Shown one piece after another: positions 23,674-33,524 of a stretch of 64,000 nt of DNA. A program made the translations under genes and the position numbers. Source of the DNA: Cyclobacteriaceae bacterium (GTDB lineage Bacteria > Bacteroidota > Bacteroidia > Cytophagales > Cyclobacteriaceae); NCBI GenBank assembly GCA_019638395.1, contig JAHBTX010000002.1, forward strand, positions 1-64,000, in the 5' to 3' direction. How positions within the stretch are numbered: position 1 is the stretch's first letter; each line of letters begins with the position of its first letter. A model generated the notes under the pieces. It saw only the letters and a list, made by a program, of their open reading frames with translations, searched no databases and was not told the origin of the DNA.

Positions 23674-26600
23674 TCACGGTCGCACAGAAGACCGTTTCTT
23701 TGACTTTATCCTCCCGGCTTGATCGTCAGTTAATGGCAATTCCTCCTTCCCTGAAAATGCCTTCTCCAGTTTCACCGTCAGTTGTTCGATTTGGGTTTTC
23801 ATGTCGGTAATAAGGTGCTTGTCTTTGAATTCGGCTTTGAGTTCCTGTGCGTAAGTCGCCATTCTTTTATCAAATGCTTCGATGGCTTCGCGCGTGTTGT
23901 CGATGACTTTAGGGATGCGTTTTACTGAGTCAATAATATAACGTCCCGCCAAGGCGGGATTGTCATTTAGTTTGCCATCGGCATAATGATAGACTAACCC
24001 GCTGGGCCCGGTTACAAATACCTTCTGCTGGGCTCCGTGATAATTCAATTTAAAGTCATGCACAGAAGCCAGGTGTGCATCGTCTTTGGAGTGACTTGCC
24101 AGCTTAACCTTGTCCAATAATTGCTGACCGGCTTCTTTCTTGTCCTCAATCGCTTTGCCGTTGATCATGATGGGAAGTTTTTCAAGATCGTGTTGCGAAA
24201 GAGATTTGTTATCCACCTCCAGTTTGCTGAGTGCGGTTTCTTTGTCGGTCTTCTCGCGCCTGGTAAGGGTTGTATAAAACTCAGCCTCCGATTTGCGTTT
24301 CAGAAATACCTGGTACGTGCGTTCGAGATCGGCAACCTTCTTTTCCAACCTTACTTTTTCCAGTAAGTCGGTGTTGCCACTGAGCAAAGCCACATATTCA
24401 CCAAAGTTCATTCCACCCTCCTGATCGAAAGCGCCTTCGTCAATCTTGCGTTGGTCAATGGAACTGTTCTTTATCTGGTTGATAAACTTTTGTTTGTTGG
24501 ATAGGATATTGAATTGGTAGGCATCTAACGTGCGATTGACTGCATACACATAGTTTCGTACTACATTGTTCCGATACTCTTTGGCAATTTTGTTCCCTTG
24601 TCGCCCGCCCCGACCTGTTCGCTGCTCAAAGTCGCTGGGACGCCACGGAATGTCGAGGTGGTGCATTGCGATGACGCGCTCCTGTACGTTCACTCCCGTA
24701 CCCAATTTTTTTGTACTCCCAATTAACACCCGCACTTCCCCTGCATTTACCTGCTTAAAGAGTTGTTCCTTTTTAGTTCGCGAATCATGGTCGTGAATGA
24801 ATTGGATGTGCGCGGGGTCAAGGTCATGCCGTTCTACCAATACACGTTTCACTTCTTCGTAAACATTAAAGCTTTTTCCGGTCGGTGTACCGAGGTCGCT
24901 GAAGATGAGTTGGGTTCCGCGATAGGATTTGCTGTCGTTGTATTCATCCGCTACGGTTTTGCACAGCCGACCAATCTTCCCTTCTTCTTCAAACTTATAA
25001 TTGTCAGCATTGATCAGTCGCATATCAATGCTCATCTTCTTGGCCAGATTGGTAGCGATGAGCATAAAGGCGTTCATCTCTTTTTCATTCAAGATCAGGT
25101 CAACATAAGCCGGGTCTTTTGTCTTGGTGAAGCTGATCAGTTTTTGGGTGTAGGTTTGTTGCGATTCGGTTGGCTCCATGTTCATGACCTCATGGTTTAC
25201 CTCAGGCTTATCAATTTTTAGATTATGGTCGTTGACTACGTGGGTGATTTCTGCATAGAAGCGGGCTAGTTCCGGAACCTTGATGAATTCACGGTAGCGT
25301 TCCTTCATCTTCAGTTCATTGGTCACCGAAAACTCATACGTGGCCGACTTGCGAGCATACATCTTCGCCCAGGCATCGAACGAATTGATTTTGAGTTCTG
25401 CAAGTGTGTTTGGTCGCAGGTATTTAAATAGTAGATACAATTCTACCAGGCTGTTGCTGATGGTAGTACCGGATGAAAACGTTGCACCTTTATCGCCACC
25501 TTTTTTCTTTTGAATCGTGCGTATGGCCAACTCAAGATTAAGAGCACGTTGGCTACCCGAGGAGTCGCCCAAGCCAGCTACTTGTTGATGGCGCGTGGTG
25601 AAATGTAGATTTTTAAACTCCTGACTCTCATCTACAAAAATGTGGTCGAAGCCCAGTTTGTCGAAGTCGTAGCTATACTTATCCCGTTTGATGGCCGCTT
25701 CGGTCATCATCAATCGAACGCTGAGGTTCTGTTTCCGGCTTTCCAATCCTTTCAATACGCGTTTGGATAACGAGCGATTTTCAGAGACTGCTTTCAGGTC
25801 GTCATTCAGGTTATTGAGTTCTTGTTCGAGAATTTCTTTTTTGATTTCGTTCGACTGTGGAATGGCCATGAACATATCATGCGTGATGATGACAGCATCC
25901 CAATCATTCGCCACTATGCTGGCGAAGATGCGTTGCCGGTTTTGTTTCGTGAAATCTTTCTGTGGATCGGGTGCGAGAATGTTCGCTTCGGGATATGCCT
26001 TCCGGAAATCTTTGGCTACGTCAGCCACATTAGCTTTCATGCAAAGTATGAGTGGCTTCTGTGCCAGGCCAAGCCTACGCATTTCCATGGCCGTAGAAAT
26101 AATGACCAGCGTTTTTCCAGCACCAACTTTGTGATCGACAATGCCTCCATCTTGTTGCAACAACATCCAGACCGCATCTTTCTGATACGAGCGTGGTTCG
26201 AAGTGCGATAACCCTTTTAGCTGCAGGTGCGATCCATCGTAATCGCGCCTTACCGAATTGTTGATGTCTCGGTTGTAAATGGTTTCGATGCGCTGAGCAA
26301 TTTGGGGATTGTCGTTGATAAATTTCTCAAAAGCTTCTTTCACCTCACGGATTTTCATCTCCACATTTTTCATCCCGTCCAGATCGGGTTTGTATTGAGG
26401 CGGGTTGTCAGAAATTTTGATTTGCAAATAGGGTTGCGTATCGGCCATGGCATATTCCATGATTTTGCCGCCCCCAATTTTTCCATTGTGCGTAGTGGCG
26501 GAGTACGTAATACTTTCTTCGTTGCTATAGCCTTTCACATTAACCAGGAATGTGTCAGTGGATTCCAGGTATCTTACTTCAGTAAACTCCTTAAATAGGT

Positions 26601-28605
26601 CTCGTGCAAAAGCTTCATAGATGTCATTAGGAATCCAGCGCTCACCGATGTTAATGTCTATCAGTTCGCGTTTGAGAAAGACCGGCTGCACTTGTCGCAA
26701 CCGCTCTATGTGCCGTTCAAGATCAGAGTCGGTCAGGACGGGATATTTATCGCGTTCGTTTGCAGATTGATGGAGGCGTTCAAAGGCGGTGAGCTTTTTA
26801 ATGATGTTGCCACTGAGAAATTTATCTTTGGTAACAAACCGTTCTTTTCCAGGCTCGAGATTTTGGAAAATCAATTCTTCCTGCATTGCCTCCCGAATCA
26901 CTTCGTCTCTATCCTTTAGCATCAGGGCAGCCATGTATTCAATATTCACTCCGTTATGCGCGTTGAGCGACATGAGCAAGGCGTCCTTCAGCGATTCAGG
27001 TCGTGAAACAATAGTTTGCTTGTTAGTGACTTGCTGATTAAAAATGTCGGCCTTTACATAGTGGCTGTTAATCTGCTTTTCGAGCGCCAAGAGTTTAAAC
27101 CCTTCGGCATCGAACAGACAGAGCTTGCGGTTGGGGATGCTGTTGATGTTGCCGTACCGAAATGCGAACAAGTCGTACTGACTATTCAGTTCCTCGCGGT
27201 GTCGGTTCATTTCCAACAGTTCATTGTCCTGTTCGGATTTCACCAGGCGGTTGAGTGTGTTGCGCAATCCCGATAACAAGTAGGTACGTTCTACATCTTT
27301 GATGACATCTACCGGGACTATTGTACGCTGCGAACCTTGTAGTTCAATCGTGGCTACCTTGCCTTGGTGAATGAGCAGGTTACCAGGTTTGAGGATGGCA
27401 TAATCGGGATGGTCAGGTGCTAAAAGTTGTGCAGATGGTATTGCTTCATCAGAAGCAGGCGTAGTGAATGCTTTTGTTTCTGTAACTGATTTGAGTGGTT
27501 GGGATTTTAATATTAGTGCCTTTGACAGCCCATCTCTAATAGCTTGTGATAGTTCTTTTTCTGTCCAGCTTTCAAAAGCTTTTACATCCAACGCATCGCC
27601 CCGGTATTGGCCTCCGGCAACCAGCTCACCCAATATTTGATCTGGTCGTTCTTTGAGATAGCCATTGATATTTACTTCAACGGAAAGGCCTTTATCATCT
27701 GGTATCTGAATTTTTTCTGAGGTGATGAATTCGCGTTCATGCGGACTTATATTCTTCTTGATGGCATTCTTCCTCAATACAATAATGTCCGTTACCGGTA
27801 ACGTGCCTGCCGATTCAAATGCGGTGTTAGGCAAACGTAAAACCGTAACCAAATCCGATTTTTTCATCAGGTACTCGCGTATTTCTTTGTTAGCGGGACT
27901 GTCTGCAACACCGTTGGACGTGATGAAGGCAAGCAGTCCTTCATCCTTCAGGTTATCGAGTGACTTAATGAAGAAGTAATTGTGAATGCGGGTGGTGGAT
28001 TTGATCTTTACAGCCACGGCCTCGCGGAACATGGCATCGTCAAACACGCTCACATTACCAAAGGGAATGTTGCTGATGATGAGATCAAATTTGCGATTCG
28101 GAAATTCTTCAAGCCCACAATGCAGTGTTTCAATATCGGGATGTCCTTGTTGTAAGAATCTTGCAGATAACCAGTCTTTTTCTATGGCTGTGATAGCGGC
28201 TTGTGGGAATTCCTTTTTTAATTGGATGATGAAATTTCCGGTACCCGCTGATGGTTCCAGAATCGAGCGGATGCCAATGGTGTTGTCTTTGATGGTACTG
28301 ACGATTGGTTCTGTAATGAAGGACGGTGTATAGAATGATGACAGGGTTGAGTTGCGCAGACTTTCGAGAATATTTTCATGCTTATCCGGAAATCTTTCCT
28401 TTAATGCTTCATTAAATTCCTTAACAAGCGGCTCCATGCGCAAATCTTCCGGTGTCCAGGATGCCTTGTCATCTATTGGTAAAAGAAGTTCCTTCAGCGC
28501 ACCGAAACCCATGAACGATCTCAACTCGACTTCAGCACCTGAGTCAAGATTTCTCAGGGTGTTGATTACATTTTGATACGCTTCTCGTCTCGCACTGCTA
28601 TTCAT
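23674..28605 (-). CDS. ICE methyltransferase-helicase fusion (1643 aa)
   Basis: A large protein with an N-terminal N6-adenine methyltransferase domain (SAM motif LEPSAGTGN, 116-124; catalytic motif SNIPFG, 178-183, a NIPF variant of NPPF). A SNF2/DEAD-like helicase follows (DHKVGAGKT, DESQEF, and FEQRTGRGGRQGN as motif VI). A coiled-coil C-terminus follows. Proteins of this architecture are common in Bacteroidetes ICEs and are probably linked to DNA protection or transfer, but their job is not established. Its start overlaps the small upstream gene by 8 bases. Confidence 0.85.
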   Translation of the reverse strand: MNSSARREAYQNVINTLRNLDSGAEVELRSFMGFGALKELLLPIDDKASWTPEDLRMEPLVKEFNEALKERFPDKHENILESLRNSTLSSFYTPSFITEPIVSTIKDNTIGIRSILEPSAGTGNFIIQLKKEFPQAAITAIEKDWLSARFLQQGHPDIETLHCGLEEFPNRKFDLIISNIPFGNVSVFDDAMFREAVAVKIKSTTRIHNYFFIKSLDNLKDEGLLAFITSNGVADSPANKEIREYLMKKSDLVTVLRLPNTAFESAGTLPVTDIIVLRKNAIKKNISPHEREFITSEKIQIPDDKGLSVEVNINGYLKERPDQILGELVAGGQYRGDALDVKAFESWTEKELSQAIRDGLSKALILKSQPLKSVTETKAFTTPASDEAIPSAQLLAPDHPDYAILKPGNLLIHQGKVATIELQGSQRTIVPVDVIKDVERTYLLSGLRNTLNRLVKSEQDNELLEMNRHREELNSQYDLFAFRYGNINSIPNRKLCLFDAEGFKLLALEKQINSHYVKADIFNQQVTNKQTIVSRPESLKDALLMSLNAHNGVNIEYMAALMLKDRDEVIREAMQEELIFQNLEPGKERFVTKDKFLSGNIIKKLTAFERLHQSANERDKYPVLTDSDLERHIERLRQVQPVFLKRELIDINIGERWIPNDIYEAFARDLFKEFTEVRYLESTDTFLVNVKGYSNEESITYSATTHNGKIGGGKIMEYAMADTQPYLQIKISDNPPQYKPDLDGMKNVEMKIREVKEAFEKFINDNPQIAQRIETIYNRDINNSVRRDYDGSHLQLKGLSHFEPRSYQKDAVWMLLQQDGGIVDHKVGAGKTLVIISTAMEMRRLGLAQKPLILCMKANVADVAKDFRKAYPEANILAPDPQKDFTKQNRQRIFASIVANDWDAVIITHDMFMAIPQSNEIKKEILEQELNNLNDDLKAVSENRSLSKRVLKGLESRKQNLSVRLMMTEAAIKRDKYSYDFDKLGFDHIFVDESQEFKNLHFTTRHQQVAGLGDSSGSQRALNLELAIRTIQKKKGGDKGATFSSGTTISNSLVELYLLFKYLRPNTLAELKINSFDAWAKMYARKSATYEFSVTNELKMKERYREFIKVPELARFYAEITHVVNDHNLKIDKPEVNHEVMNMEPTESQQTYTQKLISFTKTKDPAYVDLILNEKEMNAFMLIATNLAKKMSIDMRLINADNYKFEEEGKIGRLCKTVADEYNDSKSYRGTQLIFSDLGTPTGKSFNVYEEVKRVLVERHDLDPAHIQFIHDHDSRTKKEQLFKQVNAGEVRVLIGSTKKLGTGVNVQERVIAMHHLDIPWRPSDFEQRTGRGGRQGNKIAKEYRNNVVRNYVYAVNRTLDAYQFNILSNKQKFINQIKNSSIDQRKIDEGAFDQEGGMNFGEYVALLSGNTDLLEKVRLEKKVADLERTYQVFLKRKSEAEFYTTLTRREKTDKETALSKLEVDNKSLSQHDLEKLPIMINGKAIEDKKEAGQQLLDKVKLASHSKDDAHLASVHDFKLNYHGAQQKVFVTGPSGLVYHYADGKLNDNPALAGRYIIDSVKRIPKVIDNTREAIEAFDKRMATYAQELKAEFKDKHLITDMKTQIEQLTVKLEKAFSGKEELPLTDDQAGRIKSKKRSSVRP

Positions 28606-28837
28606 CGGAGATTCCTTCTAAGCAGACTTTCAGTGCGATTTCCTTTGCTCCCGATTCATCGTATCCAGCCAGGAGTGCGAATTCAAGTTCTTCGAGGAAG
28701 ATGTCCACGCGATCACTCACAAAGTCCTCTTCGGTTTGTCCTTCCAGCACTTCGTGCTTGCGGTTGGGCGAGAGGTCATTTAATTGCGTGAGGATTACTG
28801 CAGCAATGGGCAGGTGAAGGTTGGGGATGTCGATCAT
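28598..28837 (-). CDS. small acidic ICE protein
   Basis: 79 aa from ATG 28837 (MIDIPNLHLPIAAVIL). The acidic tail contains VSDRVDIFLEELEFALLAGYDESGAKEIAL. The frame is open further upstream, but the extra residues are basic, low-quality and overlap the RteC-like gene. It overlaps the start of the methyltransferase-helicase, implying translational coupling. Family unknown. Confidence 0.6.
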   Translation of the reverse strand: MIDIPNLHLPIAAVILTQLNDLSPNRKHEVLEGQTEEDFVSDRVDIFLEELEFALLAGYDESGAKEIALKVCLEGISDE

Positions 28838-28892
28838 AGATAGACGTTTAGATGTTAGACGCCAGATTTTAGATGTGAGACATTGGAATGCG

Positions 28893-29660
28893 TTATTCCA
28901 TTTCATGCACGCGTTGTAAAAGTTTTTCTTTGAGTTGGTCGAGGAAAACCGTCTGGTTGATTTTGCGTTGACGGATATCCTGAAAGACACGGTAATAGTT
29001 GCCGAGGCTGGTCTGAAATATTTTTTCAAACGCATTAGCCACTTGCTTCACACCGGCCTTACCATCATTAAAAACATTTGAGGCATGCAAGGCATACAAC
29101 AACTCGATGAGATTTGTCTTTGGACCGGTCCAGATTAAATCACTCGGGTCATCTGCCTTTTTTCGGATAGCTATTTCAGCCGTTAGCCATTCGTTCAGTT
29201 TCTGTGCGGCCAAATATTTCGACCATACGTAAACAGGACTTTCTTCAGGTAAGAGATCTTGATTTGCTTTGAAACCGAAGTAAACACCATCTCGTTCTGT
29301 CGAACGGGAGCGGCAATATTGAATCAGGTCCCGATGTTCCGCACAAAATACTTCCAACTTTTTGCGAATCGCCTTAAGATAAACGACCTGCTTGCGTGTG
29401 CCCAATGGTTCCCCTGAAAGGATGACGACTACATGGCGATAGTAGATTAACAGCGATAGAAATTGGGGATACATTACCTTGTTGAAATGCGGGGTTCGTT
29501 GTGCATCTTTGCCTTGCGCGAGTGTATTGATCACTTCTTTCACTAACTCATAGGAGGCAACCGCCTGCGATAGAGGATTCATTTGATCGCGTTGGATGAC
29601 TGCAAGTTTTTTGTGGAGGTCAGCAAGGCATTGCTCGCAGTAGGTATCGTGCTGTTTCAT
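28893..29660 (-). CDS. RteC-domain protein
   Basis: 255 aa with the RteC-type C-terminus: LIWTGPKTNLIELLYALHASNVFN (about 177-200), then NYYRVFQDIRQRKINQTVFLDQLKEKLLQRV. In CTnDOT, RteC activates excision after tetracycline induction; homologues here lack the RteA/B two-component genes, so the input signal must differ. It is 3 bases from mobC. A regulatory role in transfer is likely, but its target is not visible. Confidence 0.85.
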   Translation of the reverse strand: MKQHDTYCEQCLADLHKKLAVIQRDQMNPLSQAVASYELVKEVINTLAQGKDAQRTPHFNKVMYPQFLSLLIYYRHVVVILSGEPLGTRKQVVYLKAIRKKLEVFCAEHRDLIQYCRSRSTERDGVYFGFKANQDLLPEESPVYVWSKYLAAQKLNEWLTAEIAIRKKADDPSDLIWTGPKTNLIELLYALHASNVFNDGKAGVKQVANAFEKIFQTSLGNYYRVFQDIRQRKINQTVFLDQLKEKLLQRVHEME

Positions 29661-29663
29661 AGT

Positions 29664-31601
29664 TTAGTTGAGTTTATCTTCAATTATTTCCTGTATGTCT
29701 TCTTTGATCTGGAAGTAGATTTTCTGGATTTCCTCCTGTGTTATCGTCCGGATGGCCGGAATGGGTTGGTAGCGGCTCTCCTCATTGCGAATGGCTTCAT
29801 GGTCGTTGATGATTTCAGCATGGAAGGTTTTGAGTTGAATTTTTTGTTGGGGATCATCCGCTACCGTTCCCACAAACTCGCCCGAAGAGAGCGATGCAAT
29901 TTTGGAAGGCGGGATGGCTGAATCCAGTTGAGTGGAGCGACTGAAGGAAGTGTCTGCTGCGTTGATGGAGATGCTTTCGCGCTCCTGCACGATTTTGCCG
30001 AACCGTTCGGAAAGCAACTTTGATGTTTCACCTACTACCTGACCGCTGATGACATTGCCTACTATGTTCATGATCACTTCGGCTTGTTCACGGCCATAGT
30101 CTTTTTTCAGTTGACTGTAATCCTGTACGGCCAAGGTGGTGGCCACTTTATTAGAACGTGCTGTAGCGATGAGGCTATCGATTCCATTGAAGTAGATGGT
30201 GGGAAACTCATCAAACACCAAGCTGCTTTTGAGTTGATTCTTTTTGTTGACGAGCTTGATGACCCTACTTATATATAGTGAGAGTACGGCTCCATAAATT
30301 TGCTGCTTCTGTGGGTTGTTGCCCATGCACACAATCTTGGGATCATTCGGGTTGTTGATATCCAGTGTGAAGTCATTACCGGATAAGACATAGTAGAGTT
30401 GTGGTGATGACAATCTCGCCATACCAATTTTGGCGCTGGCGATTTGTCCCTCCAACTGTTCCATCGCTTCGTTTCGGAAAGCCGATTCAAATGGATTGAC
30501 GAGCACTTCAATCTCCGCCTCGGTCCGGAGAAGCTTAAAGAGTATGGGATATTCCAATTGCATCAATTCAATGACATGTGGCAGCGTGCAGAACTTGCCA
30601 TTTTCATACTTACGCAGGAACCAGATGATGGCCGTAACAAAGTTGATGGGAGATTCCACGAAGAAGTCACCTTGCTTTTTTATCCAATCGCGGTTGAGAC
30701 CCAGCATAATGGTACGTGATGACTCCGTGGCATCGGTAATGTCGTCCATCGTTGCAGGGTCGAGTGGGTTGCATCTGTGTGAGCGGTTCAGGTCTTCAAA
30801 GTTGATAACATAGAAGTTAGGTTTGATTTTGAATGTATGACTGTAGCGGAGAAGTGCATTGTAGGTAATACGTGAGAGGTCATCGAATTTAAAATCGTAA
30901 ATGAACATGGCAAAGCCCTTGCGCATGTGTTGAGTAATGATGTGGCGAATGACGAAGTATGATTTACCGGCACCGGGTGTTCCAATAACTAACAGTGATC
31001 GGAAAGGATTAATGACATTGATCCAGCTTTTGCGAATTTTGCCTTTCAGGTTGTATGCGGCAGGCAAGTTGATAGAGTATTCATTTTCGATGAGACGCTC
31101 CTCTTGCGGGAACGATTCGTTGTCTTTGTTGAAAATGTCGCGTTTGAACTTTACCGAGATGAGCCGGGAAAGCCAGGTGCCTCCAGCAAGTAGGAGAAGA
31201 TAGCCGACTGTGGTTATGCACACGTACGCAACCACTATGGCCTGAGAAGGCTTGAAAAGATTGAACAGGAAGTGACTGAAGAAGAATACAATCAATCCGA
31301 TAAGGATGACAGCGACAAGATATCGCACATCTATTTTTTCATTTTTCTTTCCTCGCGCTCCAAACAGCGAGATAGAAAGCATCAGCGCGATCATACTTTT
31401 GGATGGGAAGAACCCATCATAAATTCCTGTGGGTTTCAGTGCGAGTAAAATCTTATCGACCCAATGCCAGGTTAGATTCCACGCTGACCATGCCGCATGA
31501 CAGAAATAATAGAAGTGAATGAGCAAAAGAATGACACTCATCCATCTCAAAAAGTCGATGATGCTGCGGAGTGCTTGTTCGTTTTCGCCTGTGTGTGCCA
31601 T
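29664..31601 (-). CDS. mobC: MobC, type IV coupling protein (VirD4/TraG-like)
   Basis: 645 aa. N-terminal membrane helices (about 20-36, 95-115, 120-142) are followed by the ATPase domain with Walker A GTPGAGKS (207-214). LVFDEFPTIYFNG provides the Walker B region and AVQDYSQLKKDYG follows. It links the relaxosome to the secretion channel. In Bacteroidetes elements the coupling protein is named MobC. It lies between the RteC gene and mobB. Confidence 0.9.
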   Translation of the reverse strand: MAHTGENEQALRSIIDFLRWMSVILLLIHFYYFCHAAWSAWNLTWHWVDKILLALKPTGIYDGFFPSKSMIALMLSISLFGARGKKNEKIDVRYLVAVILIGLIVFFFSHFLFNLFKPSQAIVVAYVCITTVGYLLLLAGGTWLSRLISVKFKRDIFNKDNESFPQEERLIENEYSINLPAAYNLKGKIRKSWINVINPFRSLLVIGTPGAGKSYFVIRHIITQHMRKGFAMFIYDFKFDDLSRITYNALLRYSHTFKIKPNFYVINFEDLNRSHRCNPLDPATMDDITDATESSRTIMLGLNRDWIKKQGDFFVESPINFVTAIIWFLRKYENGKFCTLPHVIELMQLEYPILFKLLRTEAEIEVLVNPFESAFRNEAMEQLEGQIASAKIGMARLSSPQLYYVLSGNDFTLDINNPNDPKIVCMGNNPQKQQIYGAVLSLYISRVIKLVNKKNQLKSSLVFDEFPTIYFNGIDSLIATARSNKVATTLAVQDYSQLKKDYGREQAEVIMNIVGNVISGQVVGETSKLLSERFGKIVQERESISINAADTSFSRSTQLDSAIPPSKIASLSSGEFVGTVADDPQQKIQLKTFHAEIINDHEAIRNEESRYQPIPAIRTITQEEIQKIYFQIKEDIQEIIEDKLN

Positions 31602-31609
31602 AACCTCAT

Positions 31610-31635
31610 CCCACCTTCGCTGAAGCTTCGGTGGG
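31610..31635. repeat. REP-like hairpin between mobC and mobB
   Basis: CCCACC (31610-31615) and GGTGGG (31630-31635) enclose a segment with GAAGCTTC. The core CCTTCGCTGAAGCT is identical to that inside traG (10966-10979). It is intergenic here, so it shows the ancestral context of the repeat. Confidence 0.6.
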
Positions 31636-31672
31636 GCAGGCCCATCTTTGCTTCGTCAAAGTGTTTGTTGAT

Positions 31673-32899
31673 TTAAAGTGAATTTCCTTTCCGTTTTTTC
31701 TTTTTGCGTTTGCGCTTTAGGGCATCGGGTAATGAGTAGTCGAATTGTTTGGCTTCCGTTAAATCGGTTATCACCTGTTCGATTCCGATAGAATCTGCTT
31801 CAAATTCTTCCTGATTTCCTGTGGTTGCAGATCCACCTGTTCCCGATGCGCCACTTGCATTTAGTCGTTCGAGAATGGCTTTGGCACCGTACCCTTTGCC
31901 GAGGTCGCTGCCATTGAAGACCACTTTGTTTTGATTGTCCACGAACGTGATCCCGTAAATGCGGCCTTTGTCATTTTGCCTCAGTAGCATGATGGTATTG
32001 CATGCCGCCAGGTACTTCTCAAAAACTGCAATGCCCTTACCGGTCGCTAATCCCTTATCAATTCGTTTTTTGAGTTGCTCTCTATAGGGTTGTCGAAGTG
32101 CTTCGTTGAGTTTGAATTGCTTCTCCAGCCAGGGCAGTGTAGGCTTGCCATAGATGGTGCTGGCTTTGATGGGGATACCAATCTTTTTTCCATTCTTATC
32201 AAGTAGACTATAAAGCAGGCCTTTCTTCTTGAACATCTGAGTATCTTCTTGACCACGATCAGCGACCACGTTGAATTGCATCAAGGCGGCATTCAACTCA
32301 GGTAATGAAGTGTACTTGTATTTCTGTGTTGTCCACCGAACTGTGTTGGCGATGGTGCGCTTGGTTTCCGATTTGCCATAAGTTGCCTTTGCAGGTTCGA
32401 TGGGTTGCAACTCCGGAATCTTTTTTGATTTGCTCTCTGCCGGAACCAGATTGAATTCTTTTTCAATTTCTTTCCGCGCCTTTTCTGATTGAACCCGGCC
32501 CAGGTTGTGGATGTCTTTCCGCTTGCCGTTGGGCTGAATGAGGGTTGACACAATATGAACGTGCGGGTGTGCGGCATCAGTGTGTTTATAGACCAAGTAC
32601 GGTTGTTCACCAAAGCCGATGCACTCCATGTAGGTTTGAGCAATGGCATTCAATTTCTTTATCTCCAGCTTTTCAGACACATCAAAATTCAGAGAGATGT
32701 GCAGCGCATTGGTTTTTACCTTAGGGTTTCGCTCCGTCAGCTTTTGAAAACGGGTAAGTTTATTGATGAATGAAAGTTCGTTGGCCACACTTCCAAACTT
32801 ATGCGCCAGGACGCATGAAGCTTTGCCTTGTTTCACTTTGTTCTCATTGTAGTTGAGCGCACCCCGGATGCTTTTGCCGCTAATTATTTTTGCAACCAT
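31673..32899 (-). CDS. mobB: MobB, relaxase
   Basis: 408 aa. The relaxase nuclease domain has the three-histidine motif HPHVHIV (H111, H113, H115), with a candidate catalytic tyrosine at Y17 and additional histidine at 67. The C-terminal part ends in a basic KKRKKKKRKG-type tail. It nicks oriT and pilots the strand into the recipient. It overlaps mobA by 16 bases. Confidence 0.9.
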   Translation of the reverse strand: MVAKIISGKSIRGALNYNENKVKQGKASCVLAHKFGSVANELSFINKLTRFQKLTERNPKVKTNALHISLNFDVSEKLEIKKLNAIAQTYMECIGFGEQPYLVYKHTDAAHPHVHIVSTLIQPNGKRKDIHNLGRVQSEKARKEIEKEFNLVPAESKSKKIPELQPIEPAKATYGKSETKRTIANTVRWTTQKYKYTSLPELNAALMQFNVVADRGQEDTQMFKKKGLLYSLLDKNGKKIGIPIKASTIYGKPTLPWLEKQFKLNEALRQPYREQLKKRIDKGLATGKGIAVFEKYLAACNTIMLLRQNDKGRIYGITFVDNQNKVVFNGSDLGKGYGAKAILERLNASGASGTGGSATTGNQEEFEADSIGIEQVITDLTEAKQFDYSLPDALKRKRKKKKRKGNSL

Positions 32900-33291
32900 T
32901 TTTTACTGAGTTCAGAAATGAGTTCTAATAGCCGATCCACGCGGAGACCCACTTTTTTGTATTCTTCCACGGCCCGCAGGGCCTGGTAATTTTTCTGCCC
33001 ATCCATCATGGCCACATGAAAACTGTGGGTGATCTGGTTGATATTAATTCCGATGCTGTTAAGCTCGCTACGTATGGAGGCTAGTTCTTCCATGGGTGCA
33101 TCAAGCGAGGTATCTTTATGAAAGAGCGTGACCTTGCCCTTTGACAAGATTCTTCGGGCGAGTTCACCGATGGTCTGACAGTCACTTTTGCCTCGAAGTT
33201 CATCCAGCTTTTGATACACTTCCTCTGTGACTTTTGTCTGGATGTGTCGGGTGAGCAATTGCTCGGGATATGGTGACTTTCTTCGGGCCAT
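32884..33291 (-). CDS. mobA: MobA, relaxosome accessory protein
   Basis: 135 aa from ATG 33291 (MARRKSPYPEQLL); 19 extra codons are open upstream but the internal start fits the family. The N-terminal segment TKVTEEVYQKLDELRG is ribbon-helix-helix-like and the tail is helical (LNSIGININQITHS). It binds oriT and helps MobB nick. The candidate oriT lies directly upstream. Confidence 0.8.
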   Translation of the reverse strand: MARRKSPYPEQLLTRHIQTKVTEEVYQKLDELRGKSDCQTIGELARRILSKGKVTLFHKDTSLDAPMEELASIRSELNSIGININQITHSFHVAMMDGQKNYQALRAVEEYKKVGLRVDRLLELISELSKKWLQK

Positions 33292-33360
33292 CAGAAAGTC
33301 CTGTTTAGCAGGGGGAGCAAGTTCCGCAGCGACCCCAAGTTTGAGCAATGTGTTGCCGGG

Positions 33361-33416
33361 GCAAGATTATTTTCGGATACGAAAATACATCTTGCTGATG
33401 CTACAAAGTCAGCATC
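33361..33416. other. candidate origin of transfer (oriT)
   Basis: A 14-bp interrupted palindrome: GCAAGAT (33361-33367), ATTTTCG (33369-33375), 4-nt loop, CGAAAAT (33380-33386), ATCTTGC (33389-33395). A second hairpin follows, GATGCT/AGCATC (33397-33402, 33411-33416). It lies 70 bases upstream of mobA. Nested inverted repeats upstream of mob genes are characteristic of oriT sites, but no known nic consensus is recognised. Confidence 0.55.
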
Positions 33417-33524
33417 GAGGATGGCAAAAATCGAGTGTTTAAGATTCATCATGTTAGTAAAAGGTGTCTATCACTGATTGACAATAGCCGTTAGTTTACA
33501 GCGGCCAAATTTTGGAATCAGGTG

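Noticed and set aside
25688-26134. 148-aa plus-strand frame in the methylase-helicase
   Set aside because: Antisense to helicase motifs; low-complexity composition.
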